Source: Drosophila pseudoobscura
Lineage: Eukaryota; Arthropoda; Insecta; Diptera; Drosophilidae
NCBI RefSeq assembly: GCF_009870125.1
Contig: NC_046683.1
Location: forward strand, 16,563,001 to 16,627,000
Direction: 5' to 3'
Length of the DNA: 64,000 bases
In this document: positions 50,290 to 62,463 of the stretch, piece by piece
How the letters are laid out: each line of letters starts with the position of its first letter
Numbering within the stretch: position 1 is the stretch's first letter
Translations under genes and position numbers: made by a program
Notes under the pieces: model-generated
Told to the model about the DNA's origin: nothing
What the model saw: only the letters and a program-made list of their open reading frames with translations
The model's database searches: none

Positions 50290-52176
50290 TTAGGTTAGGT
50301 TCTCCCATAACTGGCGGCCATAAACATCGATGCTAGCCTTCTGGCTGGACTGCGTGGCCATCCAATCCTCCTGGAACAGGCCCTGCACATAGATGGCCCC
50401 CAGATAGGCGTCCGATGTGGACGCCAACGATCGCCGGCACTTCAGCCCAATGTCCTTCACCACGACGGGTCCATCGAACCGAGCCAGATAGTAACGCACT
50501 CGCCAGCCGTCACCCAGCAGACCGGAACTCTGACGCAGTTGTACGGGGGCCAGGCCGGAGGGCAGTGGATCGTCCATTGGGGATATGTAGCAAAGATGCG
50601 GAGCCACAATGTTAGTGTTGTAGGAGCCGCAGAACAAGTACAAATCCTGACTATGCCGTTGGAAGGGCGAGAGCCTCACGACCACATCAAAGGTGTGATC
50701 TCTGCTGGCATCATCCATGCGGTAGGCATAGCCCAGCAGCAACACACCCCGTGGCAGGACGAATTCTGTGACGAAGAGCCGGAAGGCACGCTCGTAGTTG
50801 ATCACCTCCAGAGAACTGCCGCCCGTGAAGGCCGTGTGGAAACAGTGCCGGGCATTCTTGTCCAGGGGCACCGACGGCTGCAGCGATTGGCGGGAGAGGT
50901 TAAAGAAGGGTCGGCCCGTCGCCGAGGCATCACGCGACCCGCGCACAAAGCTGGCCTGGCCTGACCCCACGCAGAAGTCCGTGTAGAATGGCAGCGCCTG
51001 GTACGGGTGGGTGGCCAGCAGGGGCCAGAGGCGGGCCCACCAGGACTCGTTTCTGCTCAGAAAGGCGGCGTTCACCTCCTCGTCGCCATTCGCCTTGCTA
51101 ATGTCGTAGCCTTGCCAGTTTCGCAACGTCTCGAAGGACCAGGCGGGCGCAAAGATACCCGCCGAGAAACCGTTCTGGGCAATCCGCTCCATCGTGTCCA
51201 GGCTCTGGAAGCCGCCCTTCCGACTCCGCCCGAAAACATCCAGCCCCATGAAGACTCGATGCTGGGGCGAGCCCTCCTGCCTGGCCAGGCTGGCACTGCG
51301 CTCCAGGTGGCCATCGTTCCAGGCATAGTTGATCAGCATGGCATCGCTGATCCGGAAGAAGTCCACGTTCCGTGCGTTCAGCTCGTTCTGCCAAAGCAAC
51401 GCTCCGGTTTCGATCACGCTGTCGTACCAAAAGACACGACCATGCGGCACCTGCGACTCAGTGGCAGAGCGCAGCTCTCGGACAAATCGACTGGGGGGAA
51501 GGAGAGATGAATAATCGGTTAGTTCTTGGGGATGGATCCATGGATGATCTTCCCAGTACTCACTGCAGATTGGGCATGCTTGTTTGCGGTACAGTCACTT
51601 CGACGTTCACCAGCCAGCCCTCGAAGCCGAAGTGGAGACAGAGACGGGTCAAGGCGGCCACGGTTCGGTCCACGCTCTCCTCGCTGGCCAGGACCTCGAC
51701 GAGAAGGCTATCTGCCTCCACAATGTAGGTACCCAAAACGGGAACGCCATGTCGATGGGCGGCGTTCAGCCAGCCGCTGGGCGGAATGGTCACGTACTTA
51801 TGGCTGAAGTAGCAGAAGTAGTCCACTGCTGACCAGTGGAGAAAGCGATAGTCATCGTACTTCTCCGAGCTGTGGAAGTGGCTGCAGAAAGACAGGATTC
51901 GATCTTCGGGAATTCGGAATGCACACCCATCCACTCACCGATCCTCCAGGTAGTTGCCCATCATGTCGTGGCAGACGAGCAGCTCGCGCCTGTTCTGGTC
52001 GTCGACAGCACGTCGATGATTGCTGACAAAGTCTGCCTGCTTGTCCAGGTACACTCCGCCAGAGCGGATGCGCGTGTCCAGAGGCTGGACATATTGGCGC
52101 CAGTCAATGTCCCGACTACGCACTTGGAATGCCAGAAGCTGGCGGTTGTCCAGCACCGCTTCCGCCTCGAGTTGAG
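50290..52176 (-). CDS. Engase: Endo-beta-N-acetylglucosaminidase (GH85, ENGase), N-terminus incomplete
   Basis: Three minus-strand exons: 52176-51939, 51881-51564 and 51490-50290, with introns of 57 and 73 bases. The enzyme cleaves the chitobiose core of N-glycans in the cytosol, releasing free oligosaccharides during glycoprotein turnover. Order of conserved blocks: LLVCHDMMGNYLEDR, then FLHWSAVDYFCYFSHKYVTI, then NAAHRHGVPVLGT, then the catalytic segment EGWLVNVE with the GH85 Asn-x-Glu pair. These are followed by GRVFWYDSVIETG, ISDAMLINYAW, VFMGLDVFGR, LPFYTDFCVGSG and the FTGGSSL jelly-roll start. It ends at LWENLT, clearly shorter at the C-terminus than the mammalian enzyme as I recall it. 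Exon 52176 begins with two bases of a split codon at a CACTTGCAG acceptor. The first exon was not found with a compatible phase within 52180-52620. Confidence 0.93.
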
Positions 52177-54342
52177 CTGCAAGTGACGGTGTTATATGAG
52201 TGTGCCTGAACATCTTCTGAATTGCAGTTCCCGGATGTGAATTGCTCGAGTGTGCGCTTTCGAATGGGGCAAGTGCGGATTGCATGAGTGGGTCGCTGTG
52301 GATCGCCACCCCCAAGGCTCACTGCGGACTTATCGCGAATGGCTGTCGACCCGCCTAATCTTCAGAGAAAATTGCGCGGTGGCCCCAATTGCAAGACGAT
52401 GCCGACGAGACTTCTTTCGATGCCCGAGTCGACACTAGCTGTCATCCACCTATCCATCATTTCCATTTCCAGTTTCACTCCCACTCCCTTTTTCGAAGGA
52501 CAGCGACTGACCCTTAGAGCAGTGTCACGGGCAAGTTGTGACATCGTTATCCAGTCTAGATATGCAATAAAATGGGTTTCGCGCCTCAAATTTAGTCATG
52601 TATAAGATTATGGAAAGTGGATTATGGATTATTATACATAATAGAAGTATTCGGTACTGTAATTATTGTAAAATTGCGATCACTTCTGTTGAAGATAATA
52701 GTAGTTTAATGGCTGTCAAGGCAGGGGGTAGACCACTACGACTAGATAAATAGTTTCCACTGGTTTCCACTTCCAACATTATAAATTAATAGGACTATTC
52801 TTTGTAATTCTGATCTAACGCTACATAGATGATGATCTTTCTCCAATACCTAGTTAAACCAAACGCCTCTCTCCTCTCCCTTGGGCCCATTTGCCCATCC
52901 CAGGAACTTGGCCAACTGTGGCATGGCATGGCATGGCACGGCGTTGGCCAACACTTATGCACTTCGTTTCAATTAGCAGCGACGTGGAACGTCCACTGCA
53001 CTTAATGCGCAGTTAAATAATGGGAGAGCTCTTTGTTTTTATTACACTCCTGCCCGGCCTCCGCTTTAAAGCAGCTGCTGCGCTGCGAACAGAACCAATG
53101 CTTCAGCTTATCGGCCTTATCGCTCATCCCGAACTTTCTCTCATTTGAGTACTTGAGCGCCCTTAGCCCCGAATCCCTAGCACCGAAATTTCATTTCTCG
53201 TTCGCTCACTGCCCTCGCCTTACCTACTCTATATTTCAAGGGGTATATTAGTTTTCCAGCAGCTGGCTGTGTAACATTTCAAAGGGTTTTAGGTCCTTTA
53301 GACATCCTCCGTTTTGGCCAGACATTACTAAGAAAACTGTAAGACTTTTATTGCAAAACTGTTTGAAAACTAAAAGGATCCCTCATAGATGATATATAGG
53401 AACGAGCGATCCTTAGTTTTAGTTTATTGTAATGTGGGATATGTCCTATATGGAACTACGCCTGAAAAGAGGTATTCAAATAAATCATCTTGTGTATTTT
53501 GGGGCAACCAAAAGCTAGTCTTTCTTTCTCGTTCCATTTTTTTTTTCTGGTGAATATTTGGGCAGCGCTCTCGCCCCAGGGTGGAGTGGAATGGAGTGGA
53601 GCGACCTTCGGACTCATTTCGATTGCAGTTCCAAAATTTGCAGCAGCATCAGCAATAGAAAGAGAAATAGAATCCAACGCTTCCTGTTGTGGCTGCCACT
53701 GCCACTACTGGCTGGTTGGTTGGTTTGTTCGGAAAAGTTTTCGCAACTGTTGAACGGATCTGGGAATGAAGAGGAGAGGGCAATGGGGGCGTCGTTTTTA
53801 TGCAATTTGTGCGCTTTAGGAGTGGCAGCAGGCTCTGCGGGCGCCTGGGCGTAACTTTAATCTATCATTGCCGCCAGGATACGGATTCTGGCAAGCATGC
53901 AGCGAATACAAATGAGGGAAATGCGAGACGGCTTTGGACATGCTGTGGCTAAATGTGGGCCAATGCATACGGATCGACATTATCTCTGGATAATCTTTTA
54001 TGCATTTTGCACAGTTATTACATGGAAGAGATATGTATGTATTATATATTAAATTTCTGTAAATGTATATGGCACGGGACATACAATTTTTGGGTTAATA
54101 AAAGATACCAAATATACCTTAAGCTTTCCTTAGATAGTTGATTATGTAAGAGGAATGTTGTGGAAGAACTTGAATTATAAATATTCCATGTGAACTGTTG
54201 CTGAGTTCTCAGATCGAAGTAAATGAAATGTCATGTCACTTGGTTATAAAAACTAATACCGGGACAAAAGTGTATGGAATGTGTTCTTATTTTAAAATCT
54301 TATTGGAAATGCACATATGAATGCACGTATTGCATATACATA
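52177..54342. other. ENGase upstream region and intergenic DNA
   Basis: The ENGase first exon and promoter should lie in the proximal part. A 75-codon minus frame (52362-52589) and a GCAGTGAGCC donor near 52320 were examined but the phase does not join. GGCAT pentamer repeats occur at 52922-52942. No other gene was recognised. Confidence 0.4.
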
Positions 54343-54400
54343 TATCTTCTTGATAAGTATCAATAGTCGAGTCGAAATAGGCGTCTATCCATCTGGGAAA
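54343..54400 (-). mobile_element. SGM/DINE-1-like fragment at the array edge
   Basis: TCTTGATAAGTATCAATAGTCGAGTCGA matches, in reverse complement, the GACTCGGCTATTGATGCTGATCAAGA stretch of the element at 16432-17006. It sits about 60-120 bases before the first array unit. Confidence 0.5.
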
Positions 54401-54616
54401 TCATAATCGTACAGAGAGATTGTTCTCGGAAAAATACCCATTTTTCGTAGAAATTTTATAGAACTTATGGATGAACCTATGATAAAACTTCGGCTCTGGC
54501 CTTCGGCTACCGCCGCGTCGTCAAGAGCCATTCAACGCTTTGCATGTAACTGCATACAACAATAGAATACAACACGAAACTGATCAACACAAGAATATAA
54601 ATAATTAGAACACAAA

Positions 54617-56040
54617 ATGAGGTCAATTAATAGCTTGTTGCCATTGGCTTTTAATCAGCTACAGAAGATCACGGATTGCCTTGCGAATGGGCCACAGCAT
54701 GTGCCGTTCTCCAAGATGCCGAAGGAAGAAATGGAGAGGGCCGGGGTTTTGGTGGCTTCTTGCTTTCTGGATAAACTCTCTGTGAAAGATGAGCAAGAGA
54801 GCCAAATTCTGAAGATACTTTATGCACGGTAGACATCAAATCCAGTCCGTGGAGGCCTGCCGGAATCGGATGAAGCTGCTCGCAGAATATGTCCGGCAAC
54901 TGGTGGACAGTTGGGTCTCCAGTAAAAAGCTGTCCGTGTCCCAAATGTTCCGGTGATAGGCATTCTGTAGGAACTTGATGATTATGCAGTCCTTGGTCCT
55001 TGGGCAGGTTTCGGTTCTCGTCCAGCGTCTTTTGTTGCTCCCCATTGACCGACATGACCTTTCCGAATGCCTCCTCTGCAGTAGGAAGTCCACCCATAAT
55101 TGGAAAGTGATCCGTCGCAGCTGGAGTGGGAGACACTGCAAGAAAGTTTGGGGTTAGGCATTGAGTGGAAGCCTGTGATGTGGATTTTGCCTCTCACCGT
55201 TGAATCTCCGCTCTGAGAATGAAGGTAGTCGCTCTCGTCCAGCCGCTTGAGGAATATCTTGTTCAGCTTAAGATTTATCTGGGGGACCTTGCCGTATGCC
55301 CCAGGCAGTTCGTCCAACAGCCGGTGGTAAGGCTCCGTGGCTATGGGCTCACTGCTGGCATTGCAATTCGAGTGGTCCTAGCTTTCCTCCTCGAGGAGGA
55401 AGTTCTTGTACTGCGTGAGGGCATCGGACAGCAGAGCCCAGGGAATATTGAGAATCTGCCCTATGCCCTCGCGCAGTAGAAGAATTTCCTCCTTGAGGAG
55501 GAAAGCGAGGACCATGCCAATTGTAAGGCCAGCACTGAACCGATAGCCACGGAGCACTACTACCGTCTGCTGCACGAATTTCCTGAGGCACACGGCGAGG
55601 TCCCCCGTATGGCTATGGGATCACTGCTGGCATTGCAATTGGCATGGTCCTAGCTTTCCTCCTTGAGGAGGAAATTCTTGTACTGCGTGAGGGCATCGGA
55701 CAGCAGAGCCCAGGGAATATTGAGAATCTGCCCTATGCCCTCGCGCAGTAGAAGAATTTCCTCCTTGAGGAGGAAAGCGAGGACCATGCCAATTGTAAGG
55801 CCAGCACAGAACCGATAGCCACGGAGCACTACTACCGTCTGCTGGACGAATTTCGTGAGGCACACGGCGAGGTACCCCATATAACTATCAAGCTGAACAA
55901 GCTATTTTTCTCGGACAGAACAAACAATTTTGGAATGATACTTGAGCGGAGTAGATTATCGAAACATAAAAAACAAAGCATGACCGACTGACAAGGATTC
56001 GTTTTGGAAGCAAAGTCAATGTCAAATTCGGAAACGGAAC
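54617..56040 (-). pseudogene. Antisense-oriented spliced gene fragment in unit 1 (also 57909-59332, 61201-62624)
   Basis: On the minus strand an exon ending LDESDYLHSQSGDST meets a GTGAGA donor at 55197. The 62-base intron ends with CTTTCTTGCAG at 55136, and the next exon reads LPLQLRRITFQLWVDFLLQ before the frame breaks. The same intron is present in every copy and at 15599-15660, so the parent was a spliced gene copied at DNA level, not by retroposition. A plus-strand frame (71 codons from 54617) covers the other end. I could not decide which strand was coding there, and I do not recognise the product. Confidence 0.6.
55280..55879. repeat. Double hairpin, unit 1
   Basis: Hairpin 1: left arm 55280-55424, loop about 38 bases, right arm 55463-55608. 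Hairpin 2: left arm 55611-55696, right arm 55735-55879, whose distal part can pair with the left arm of hairpin 1. Both loops contain CGGACAGCAGAGCCCAGGG. The stems derive from one exon of the adjoining gene fragment. The second hairpin is an extra duplication compared with the locus at 15158-15550. Confidence 0.88.
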
Positions 56041-56390
56041 ACGCTGTGGCACATTGTCACGGCCATCCGTGATTTTCTGTAGCTGATTAAAAACCAATGG
56101 CAACAAGCTATGAATTGACCTCATTTTGTGTTCTATTTATTTATATTCTTGTGTTGATCAGTTTTGTGTTGTATTCTATTGTTGTATGCAGTTACATGCA
56201 AAGCGTTGCTTGGCTCTTGATGACGCGGCGGTAGCCGAACGCCAGAGCCGAAGACCCTGGGATCCAGTTTCATGTGTTCGATTTGCGACATGTTCGCTGT
56301 ATGAACTGGCACATCTATATACTGTATTGTTAGTGGTTCGTGGTTCAACCCATAGCGACAGAGTGTGGCCAGGCAACAGGAAACTAAGTA

Positions 56391-56400
56391 CGGTCACACC
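56391..56400 (+). promoter_or_regulatory. M1BP-type motif in unit 1 (also 59683 and 62975)
   Basis: CGGTCACACC about 28 bases before an ATG (56428), the normal placement of Motif 1 relative to a start site in Drosophila housekeeping promoters. It is present in all three units. Confidence 0.5.
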
Positions 56401-57060
56401 GGTCAATCAGCTGTGTTTTCTTTACAAATGAATTCTGCCGCAGAGAACGGGATCCCTTGCGCCGTCGATGCTTCAGTGGCATGTGTCTGATCGGAATGGG
56501 CTCCGTTTTGCTGGCCCAGTCAGGAAGCAGTAAGCCACTGAAGGTCTTTGGAGCCGCTGCCGGTGCTCTGGGCGTGGCTCGTCTCACAAGTGTGTGGCAA
56601 CTGGAGCAGCAGGAGAGCCAGTCAGTCATAAGTGTGTGCAATGATCATGTTTTGAATATCTCCATAAGCTAAATTACTCTGCATCCTGCCTCCAGCGGAG
56701 GAAAGAGACACAGAAAACGTGACACGAATTTAATTTTTGACTGATTAAAGATAAAGCCCCATCTTATTGCTGCCTTTTCTTTGTTTCTGCGTCTGCCAGT
56801 TGAGATAAGCCTTAGTCGTCGCATTTCTGTATTGGGTTTTCGTCCTAGTAGTGGAATCGAAAAGGGAATAGTTTTGGGCAGATCATGGAACTGGACTTGG
56901 ACAATCCTCGAGTTCCGATCAGGCGCAAGTCCAAGTCCAGGAAACTGTCCTTGTACCCAAACAAAAGACTTTTAATCAAAGTTTGTGAAGTTGTAGTTAC
57001 AGAATTAAACTGTGGAGATGATCATAAAAGAGATAATAGTGCGGACTTCTCACAATAAAG
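56401..57060 (+). pseudogene. Truncated gene fragment in unit 1 (also 59693-60352)
   Basis: Downstream of the M1BP motif, ATG at 56428 gives only about 20 codons before a stop, because a 172-base deletion relative to unit 3 shifts the frame. The longer frame visible from 56457 reads RRRCFSGMCLIGMGSVLLAQS and FGAAAGALGVARLTSVWQL, two hydrophobic stretches. A further frame ends with a Lys/Arg-rich segment (SPRKLS type in the shifted frame) and AATAAA at 57054-57059. I do not recognise the parental protein. Confidence 0.5.
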
Positions 57061-57713
57061 AATATACAATACGCTCGTAGAGAGCATTTCTTCGTAGACT
57101 ATCGTTTAGATTATCGAACATAATCTAAAGTCATACATACATAAATATACATACATGGGCATAAATACTATGTACTATGTGGGTTTCTAAGCCCATTACA
57201 CATTATAGTATCATCAATAATGATGACAGAAGAAAGTACGAAAGCTAAAGGAGGGGTGCGCCGCGGTATGCACAAACAAGCAGTTTCTTGAAAGCCAAAA
57301 CAGTTGGAGAGTGTCGGGAGTGCTTCTATTTCCGCAATGCAAGATTGCGGGGAGCATTATGCTATCCGCTGCAAGAGTATACAAATAATAAAAATTACTA
57401 ATATCGACGCTCCACGGGCTTCTCTTATGGGTGTACTTTCTAGATAAGATAATGTACAAAAAATTGTTGGTACACCGATTTCCCTCTGATTACAGTACGT
57501 AACAAGACTTTAGGTCACTTTACAGCCGCTTTAAAACACAAAGCGATTGAATTTCTAACTTCTAACTTATCACATGTTAAGTTATTTATTTAACAGAAAA
57601 TGTAATATTTTCCATTTGATAATTAGTAATTATTATTCTAATTATAATTACATAGAACCTATGGATGAACCTATGATAGAACTCATTATAGTATAGATAA
57701 TAAATTATTTTCA

Positions 57714-59635
57714 ACCACTAACCATACAGCATATACAGATGTGCCAGTTCATACAGCACATCGAACCCATGAAACTGGATCCCAGGGTCTTCGGCCCTGG
57801 CGTTCGGCTACCGCCGCGTCGTCAAGAGCCATTCAACGCTTTGCATGTAACTAACTGCATACAACACAAAACTGATCAACACAAGAATATAAATAAATAG
57901 AACACAAAATGAGGTCAATTAATAGCTTGTTGCCATTGGCTTTTAATCAGCTACAGAAGATCACGGATTGCCTTGCGAATGGGCCACAGCATGTGCCGTT
58001 CTCCAAGATGCCGAAGGAAGAAATGGAGAGGGCCGGGGTTTTGGTGGCTTCTTGCTTTCTGGATAAACTCTCTGTGAAAGATGAGCAAGAGAGCCAAATT
58101 CTGAAGATACTTTATGCACGGTAGACATCAAATCCAGTCCGTGGAGGCCTGCCGGAATCGGATGAAGCTGCTCGCAGAATATGTCCGGCAACTGGTGGAC
58201 AGTTGGGTCTCCAGTAAAAAGCTGTCCGTGTCCCAAATGTTCCGGTGATAGGCATTCTGTAGGAACTTGATGATTATGCAGTCCTTGGTCCTTGGGCAGG
58301 TTTCGGTTCTCGTCCAGCGTCTTTTGTTGCTCCCCATTGACCGACATGACCTTTCCGAATGCCTCCTCTGCAGTAGGAAGTCCACCCATAATTGGAAAGT
58401 GATCCGTCGCAGCTGGAGTGGGAGACACTGCAAGAAAGTTTGGGGTTAGGCATTGAGTGGAAGCCTGTGATGTGGATTTTGCCTCTCACCGTTGAATCTC
58501 CGCTCTGAGAATGAAGGTAGTCGCTCTCGTCCAGCCGCTTGAGGAATATCTTGTTCAGCTTAAGATTTATCTGGGGGACCTTGCCGTATGCCCCAGGCAG
58601 TTCGTCCAACAGCCGGTGGTAAGGCTCCGTGGCTATGGGCTCACTGCTGGCATTGCAATTCGAGTGGTCCTAGCTTTCCTCCTCGAGGAGGAAGTTCTTG
58701 TACTGCGTGAGGGCATCGGACAGCAGAGCCCAGGGAATATTGAGAATCTGCCCTATGCCCTCGCGCAGTAGAAGAATTTCCTCCTTGAGGAGGAAAGCGA
58801 GGACCATGCCAATTGTAAGGCCAGCACTGAACCGATAGCCACGGAGCACTACTACCGTCTGCTGCACGAATTTCCTGAGGCACACGGCGAGGTCCCCCGT
58901 ATGGCTATGGGATCACTGCTGGCATTGCAATTGGCATGGTCCTAGCTTTCCTCCTTGAGGAGGAAATTCTTGTACTGCGTGAGGGCATCGGACAGCAGAG
59001 CCCAGGGAATATTGAGAATCTGCCCTATGCCCTCGCGCAGTAGAAGAATTTCCTCCTTGAGGAGGAAAGCGAGGACCATGCCAATTGTAAGGCCAGCACA
59101 GAACCGATAGCCACGGAGCACTACTACCGTCTGCTGGACGAATTTCGTGAGGCACACGGCGAGGTACCCCATATAACTATCAAGCTGAACAAGCTATTTT
59201 TCTCGGACAGAACAAACAATTTTGGAATGATACTTGAGCGGAGTAGATTATCGAAACATAAAAAACAAAGCATGACCGACTGACAAGGATTCGTTTTGGA
59301 AGCAAAGTCAATGTCAAATTCGGAAACGCAACACGCTGTGGCACATTGTCACGGCCATCCGTGATTTTCTGTAGCTGATTAAAAACCAATGGCAACAAGC
59401 TATGAATTGACCTCATTTTGTGTTCTATTTATTTATATTCTTGTGTTGATCAGTTTTGTGTTGTATTCTATTGTTGTATGCAGTTACATGCAAAGCGTTG
59501 CTTGGCTCTTGATGACGCGGCGGTAGCCGAACGCCAGAGCCGAAGACCCTGGGATCCAGTTTCATGTGTTCGATTTGCGACATGTTCGCTGTATGAACTG
59601 GCACATCTATATACTGTATTGTTAGTGGTTCGTGG
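57714..59635. repeat. Outer inverted-repeat arms, unit 2 (shorter pair in unit 1 at 54490-56260)
   Basis: Left arm 57714-57985 and right arm about 59350-59635 are reverse complements with small indels. Words such as ACCGCCGCGTCGTCAAGAGC on the left and GCTCTTGATGACGCGGCGGT on the right pair. They enclose the gene fragment and the double hairpin, so a read-through transcript could fold as nested hairpins. Confidence 0.85.
58572..59171. repeat. Double hairpin, unit 2
   Basis: Same arrangement as 55280-55879, offset by exactly 3292 bases. Confidence 0.88.
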
Positions 59636-61863
59636 TTCAACCCATAGCGACAGAGTGTGGCCAGGCAACAGGAAACTAAGTACGGTCACACCGGTCAATC
59701 AGCTGTGTTTTCTTTACAAATGAATTCTGCCGCAGAGAACGGGATCCTTTGCGCCGTCGATGCTTCAGTGGCATGTGTCTGATCGGAATGGGCTCCGTTT
59801 TGCTGGCCCAGTCAGGAAGCAGTAAGCCACTGAAGGTCTTTGGAGCCGCTGCCGGTGCTCTGGGCGTGGCTCGTCTCACAAGTGTGTGGCAACTGGAGCA
59901 GCAGGAGAGCCAGTCAGTCATAAGTGTGTGCAATGATCATGTTTTGAATATCTCCATAAGCTAAATTACTCTGCATCCTGCCTCCAGCGGAGGAAAGAGA
60001 CACAGAAAACGTGACACGAATTTAATTTTTGACTGATTAAAGATAAAGCCCCATCTTATTGCTGCCTTTTCTTTGTTTCTGCGTCTGCCAGTTGAGATAA
60101 GCCTTAGTCGTCGCATTTCTGTATTGGGTTTTCGTCCTAGTAGTGGAATCGAAAAGGGAATAGTTTTGGGCAGATCATGGAACTGGACTTGGACAATCCT
60201 CGAGTTCCGATCAGGCGCAAGTCCAAGTCCAGGAAACTGTCCTTGTACCCAAACAAAAGACTTTTAATCAAAGTTTGTGAAGTTGTAGTTACAGAATTAA
60301 ACTGTGGAGATGATCATAAAAGAGATAATAGTGCGGACTTCTCACAATAAAGAATATACAATACGCTCGTAGAGAGCATTTCTTCGTAGACTATCGTTTA
60401 GATTATCGAACATAATCTAAAGTCATACATACATAAATATACATACATGGGCATAAATACTATGTACTATGTGGGTTTCTAAGCCCATTACACATTATAG
60501 TATCATCAATAATGATGACAGAAGAAAGTACGAAAGCTAAAGGAGGGGTGCGCCGCGGTATGCACAAACAAGCAGTTTCTTGAAAGCCAAAACAGTTGGA
60601 GAGTGTCGGGAGTGCTTCTATTTCCGCAATGCAAGATTGCGGGGAGCATTATGCTATCCGCTGCAAGAGTATACAAATAATAAAAATTACTAATATCGAC
60701 GCTCCACGGGCTTCTCTTATGGGTGTACTTTCTAGATAAGATAATGTACAAAAAATTGTTGGTACACCGATTTCCCTCTGATTACAGTACGTAACAAGAC
60801 TTTAGGTCACTTTACAGCCGCTTTAAAACACAAAGCGATTGAATTTCTAACTTCTAACTTATCACATGTTAAGTTATTTATTTAACAGAAAATGTAATAT
60901 TTTCCATTTGATAATTAGTAATTATTATTCTAATTATAATTACATAGAACCTATGGATGAACCTATGATAGAACTCATTATAGTATAGATAATAAATTAT
61001 TTTCAACCACTAACCATACAGCATATACAGATGTGCCAGTTCATACAGCACATCGAACCCATGAAACTGGATCCCAGGGTCTTCGGCCCTGGCGTTCGGC
61101 TACCGCCGCGTCGTCAAGAGCCATTCAACGCTTTGCATGTAACTAACTGCATACAACACAAAACTGATCAACACAAGAATATAAATAAATAGAACACAAA
61201 ATGAGGTCAATTAATAGCTTGTTGCCATTGGCTTTTAATCAGCTACAGAAGATCACGGATTGCCTTGCGAATGGGCCACAGCATGTGCCGTTCTCCAAGA
61301 TGCCGAAGGAAGAAATGGAGAGGGCCGGGGTTTTGGTGGCTTCTTGCTTTCTGGATAAACTCTCTGTGAAAGATGAGCAAGAGAGCCAAATTCTGAAGAT
61401 ACTTTATGCACGGTAGACATCAAATCCAGTCCGTGGAGGCCTGCCGGAATCGGATGAAGCTGCTCGCAGAATATGTCCGGCAACTGGTGGACAGTTGGGT
61501 CTCCAGTAAAAAGCTGTCCGTGTCCCAAATGTTCCGGTGATAGGCATTCTGTAGGAACTTGATGATTATGCAGTCCTTGGTCCTTGGGCAGGTTTCGGTT
61601 CTCGTCCAGCGTCTTTTGTTGCTCCCCATTGACCGACATGACCTTTCCGAATGCCTCCTCTGCAGTAGGAAGTCCACCCATAATTGGAAAGTGATCCGTC
61701 GCAGCTGGAGTGGGAGACACTGCAAGAAAGTTTGGGGTTAGGCATTGAGTGGAAGCCTGTGATGTGGATTTTGCCTCTCACCGTTGAATCTCCGCTCTGA
61801 GAATGAAGGTAGTCGCTCTCGTCCAGCCGCTTGAGGAATATCTTGTTCAGCTTAAGATTTATC

Positions 61864-62463
61864 TGGGGGACCTTGCCGTATGCCCCAGGCAGTTCGTCCA
61901 ACAGCCGGTGGTAAGGCTCCGTGGCTATGGGCTCACTGCTGGCATTGCAATTCGAGTGGTCCTAGCTTTCCTCCTCGAGGAGGAAGTTCTTGTACTGCGT
62001 GAGGGCATCGGACAGCAGAGCCCAGGGAATATTGAGAATCTGCCCTATGCCCTCGCGCAGTAGAAGAATTTCCTCCTTGAGGAGAAAAGCGAGGACCATG
62101 CCAATTGTAAGGCCAGCACTGAACCGATAGCCACGGAGCACTACTACCGTCTGCTGCACGAATTTCCTGAGGCACACGGCGAGGTCCCCCGTATGGCTAT
62201 GGGATCACTGCTGGCATTGCAATTGGCATGGTCCTAGCTTTCCTCCTTGAGGAGGAAATTCTTGTACTGCGTGAGGGCATCGGACAGCAGAGCCCAGGGA
62301 ATATTGAGAATCTGCCCTATGCCCTCGCGCAGTAGAAGAATTTCCTCCTTGAGGAGGAAAGCGAGGACCATGCCAATTGTAAGGCCAGCACAGAACCGAT
62401 AGCCACGGAGCACTACTACCGTCTGCTGGACGAATTTCGTGAGGCACACGGCGAGGTACCCCA
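61864..62463. repeat. Double hairpin, unit 3
   Basis: Same arrangement, offset by a further 3292 bases, with a substitution in the right stem near 62084 (GAGGAGAAAAGC instead of GAGGAGGAAAGC). Confidence 0.88.

Larger units (their letters stand above)
54461..57652. repeat. Tandem array unit 1
   Basis: First of three head-to-tail units. Landmarks recur at an exact 3292-base spacing (for example the ATGAGGTCAATTAATAGC word at 54617, 57909 and 61201). Its left outer arm is shorter and differs slightly from units 2 and 3, as expected of an array edge; the rest is nearly identical to unit 2, with only isolated substitutions seen (for example GGATCCCTT versus GGATCCTTT near 56452). Confidence 0.95.
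57653..60944. repeat. Tandem array unit 2
   Basis: Complete 3292-base unit, boundary set at the ATAGAACCTATGGATGAACC word. It contains outer arms at about 57714-57985 and 59350-59635, hairpins at 58572-59171, and the M1BP-motif gene fragment from 59683. Confidence 0.95.

Noticed and set aside
52200..52315. ATG at 52315 as the ENGase start
   Set aside because: The frame upstream of 52177 passes through a good splice acceptor, and its peptide has no resemblance to ENGase N-termini. The true start is likely in an unlocated upstream exon.
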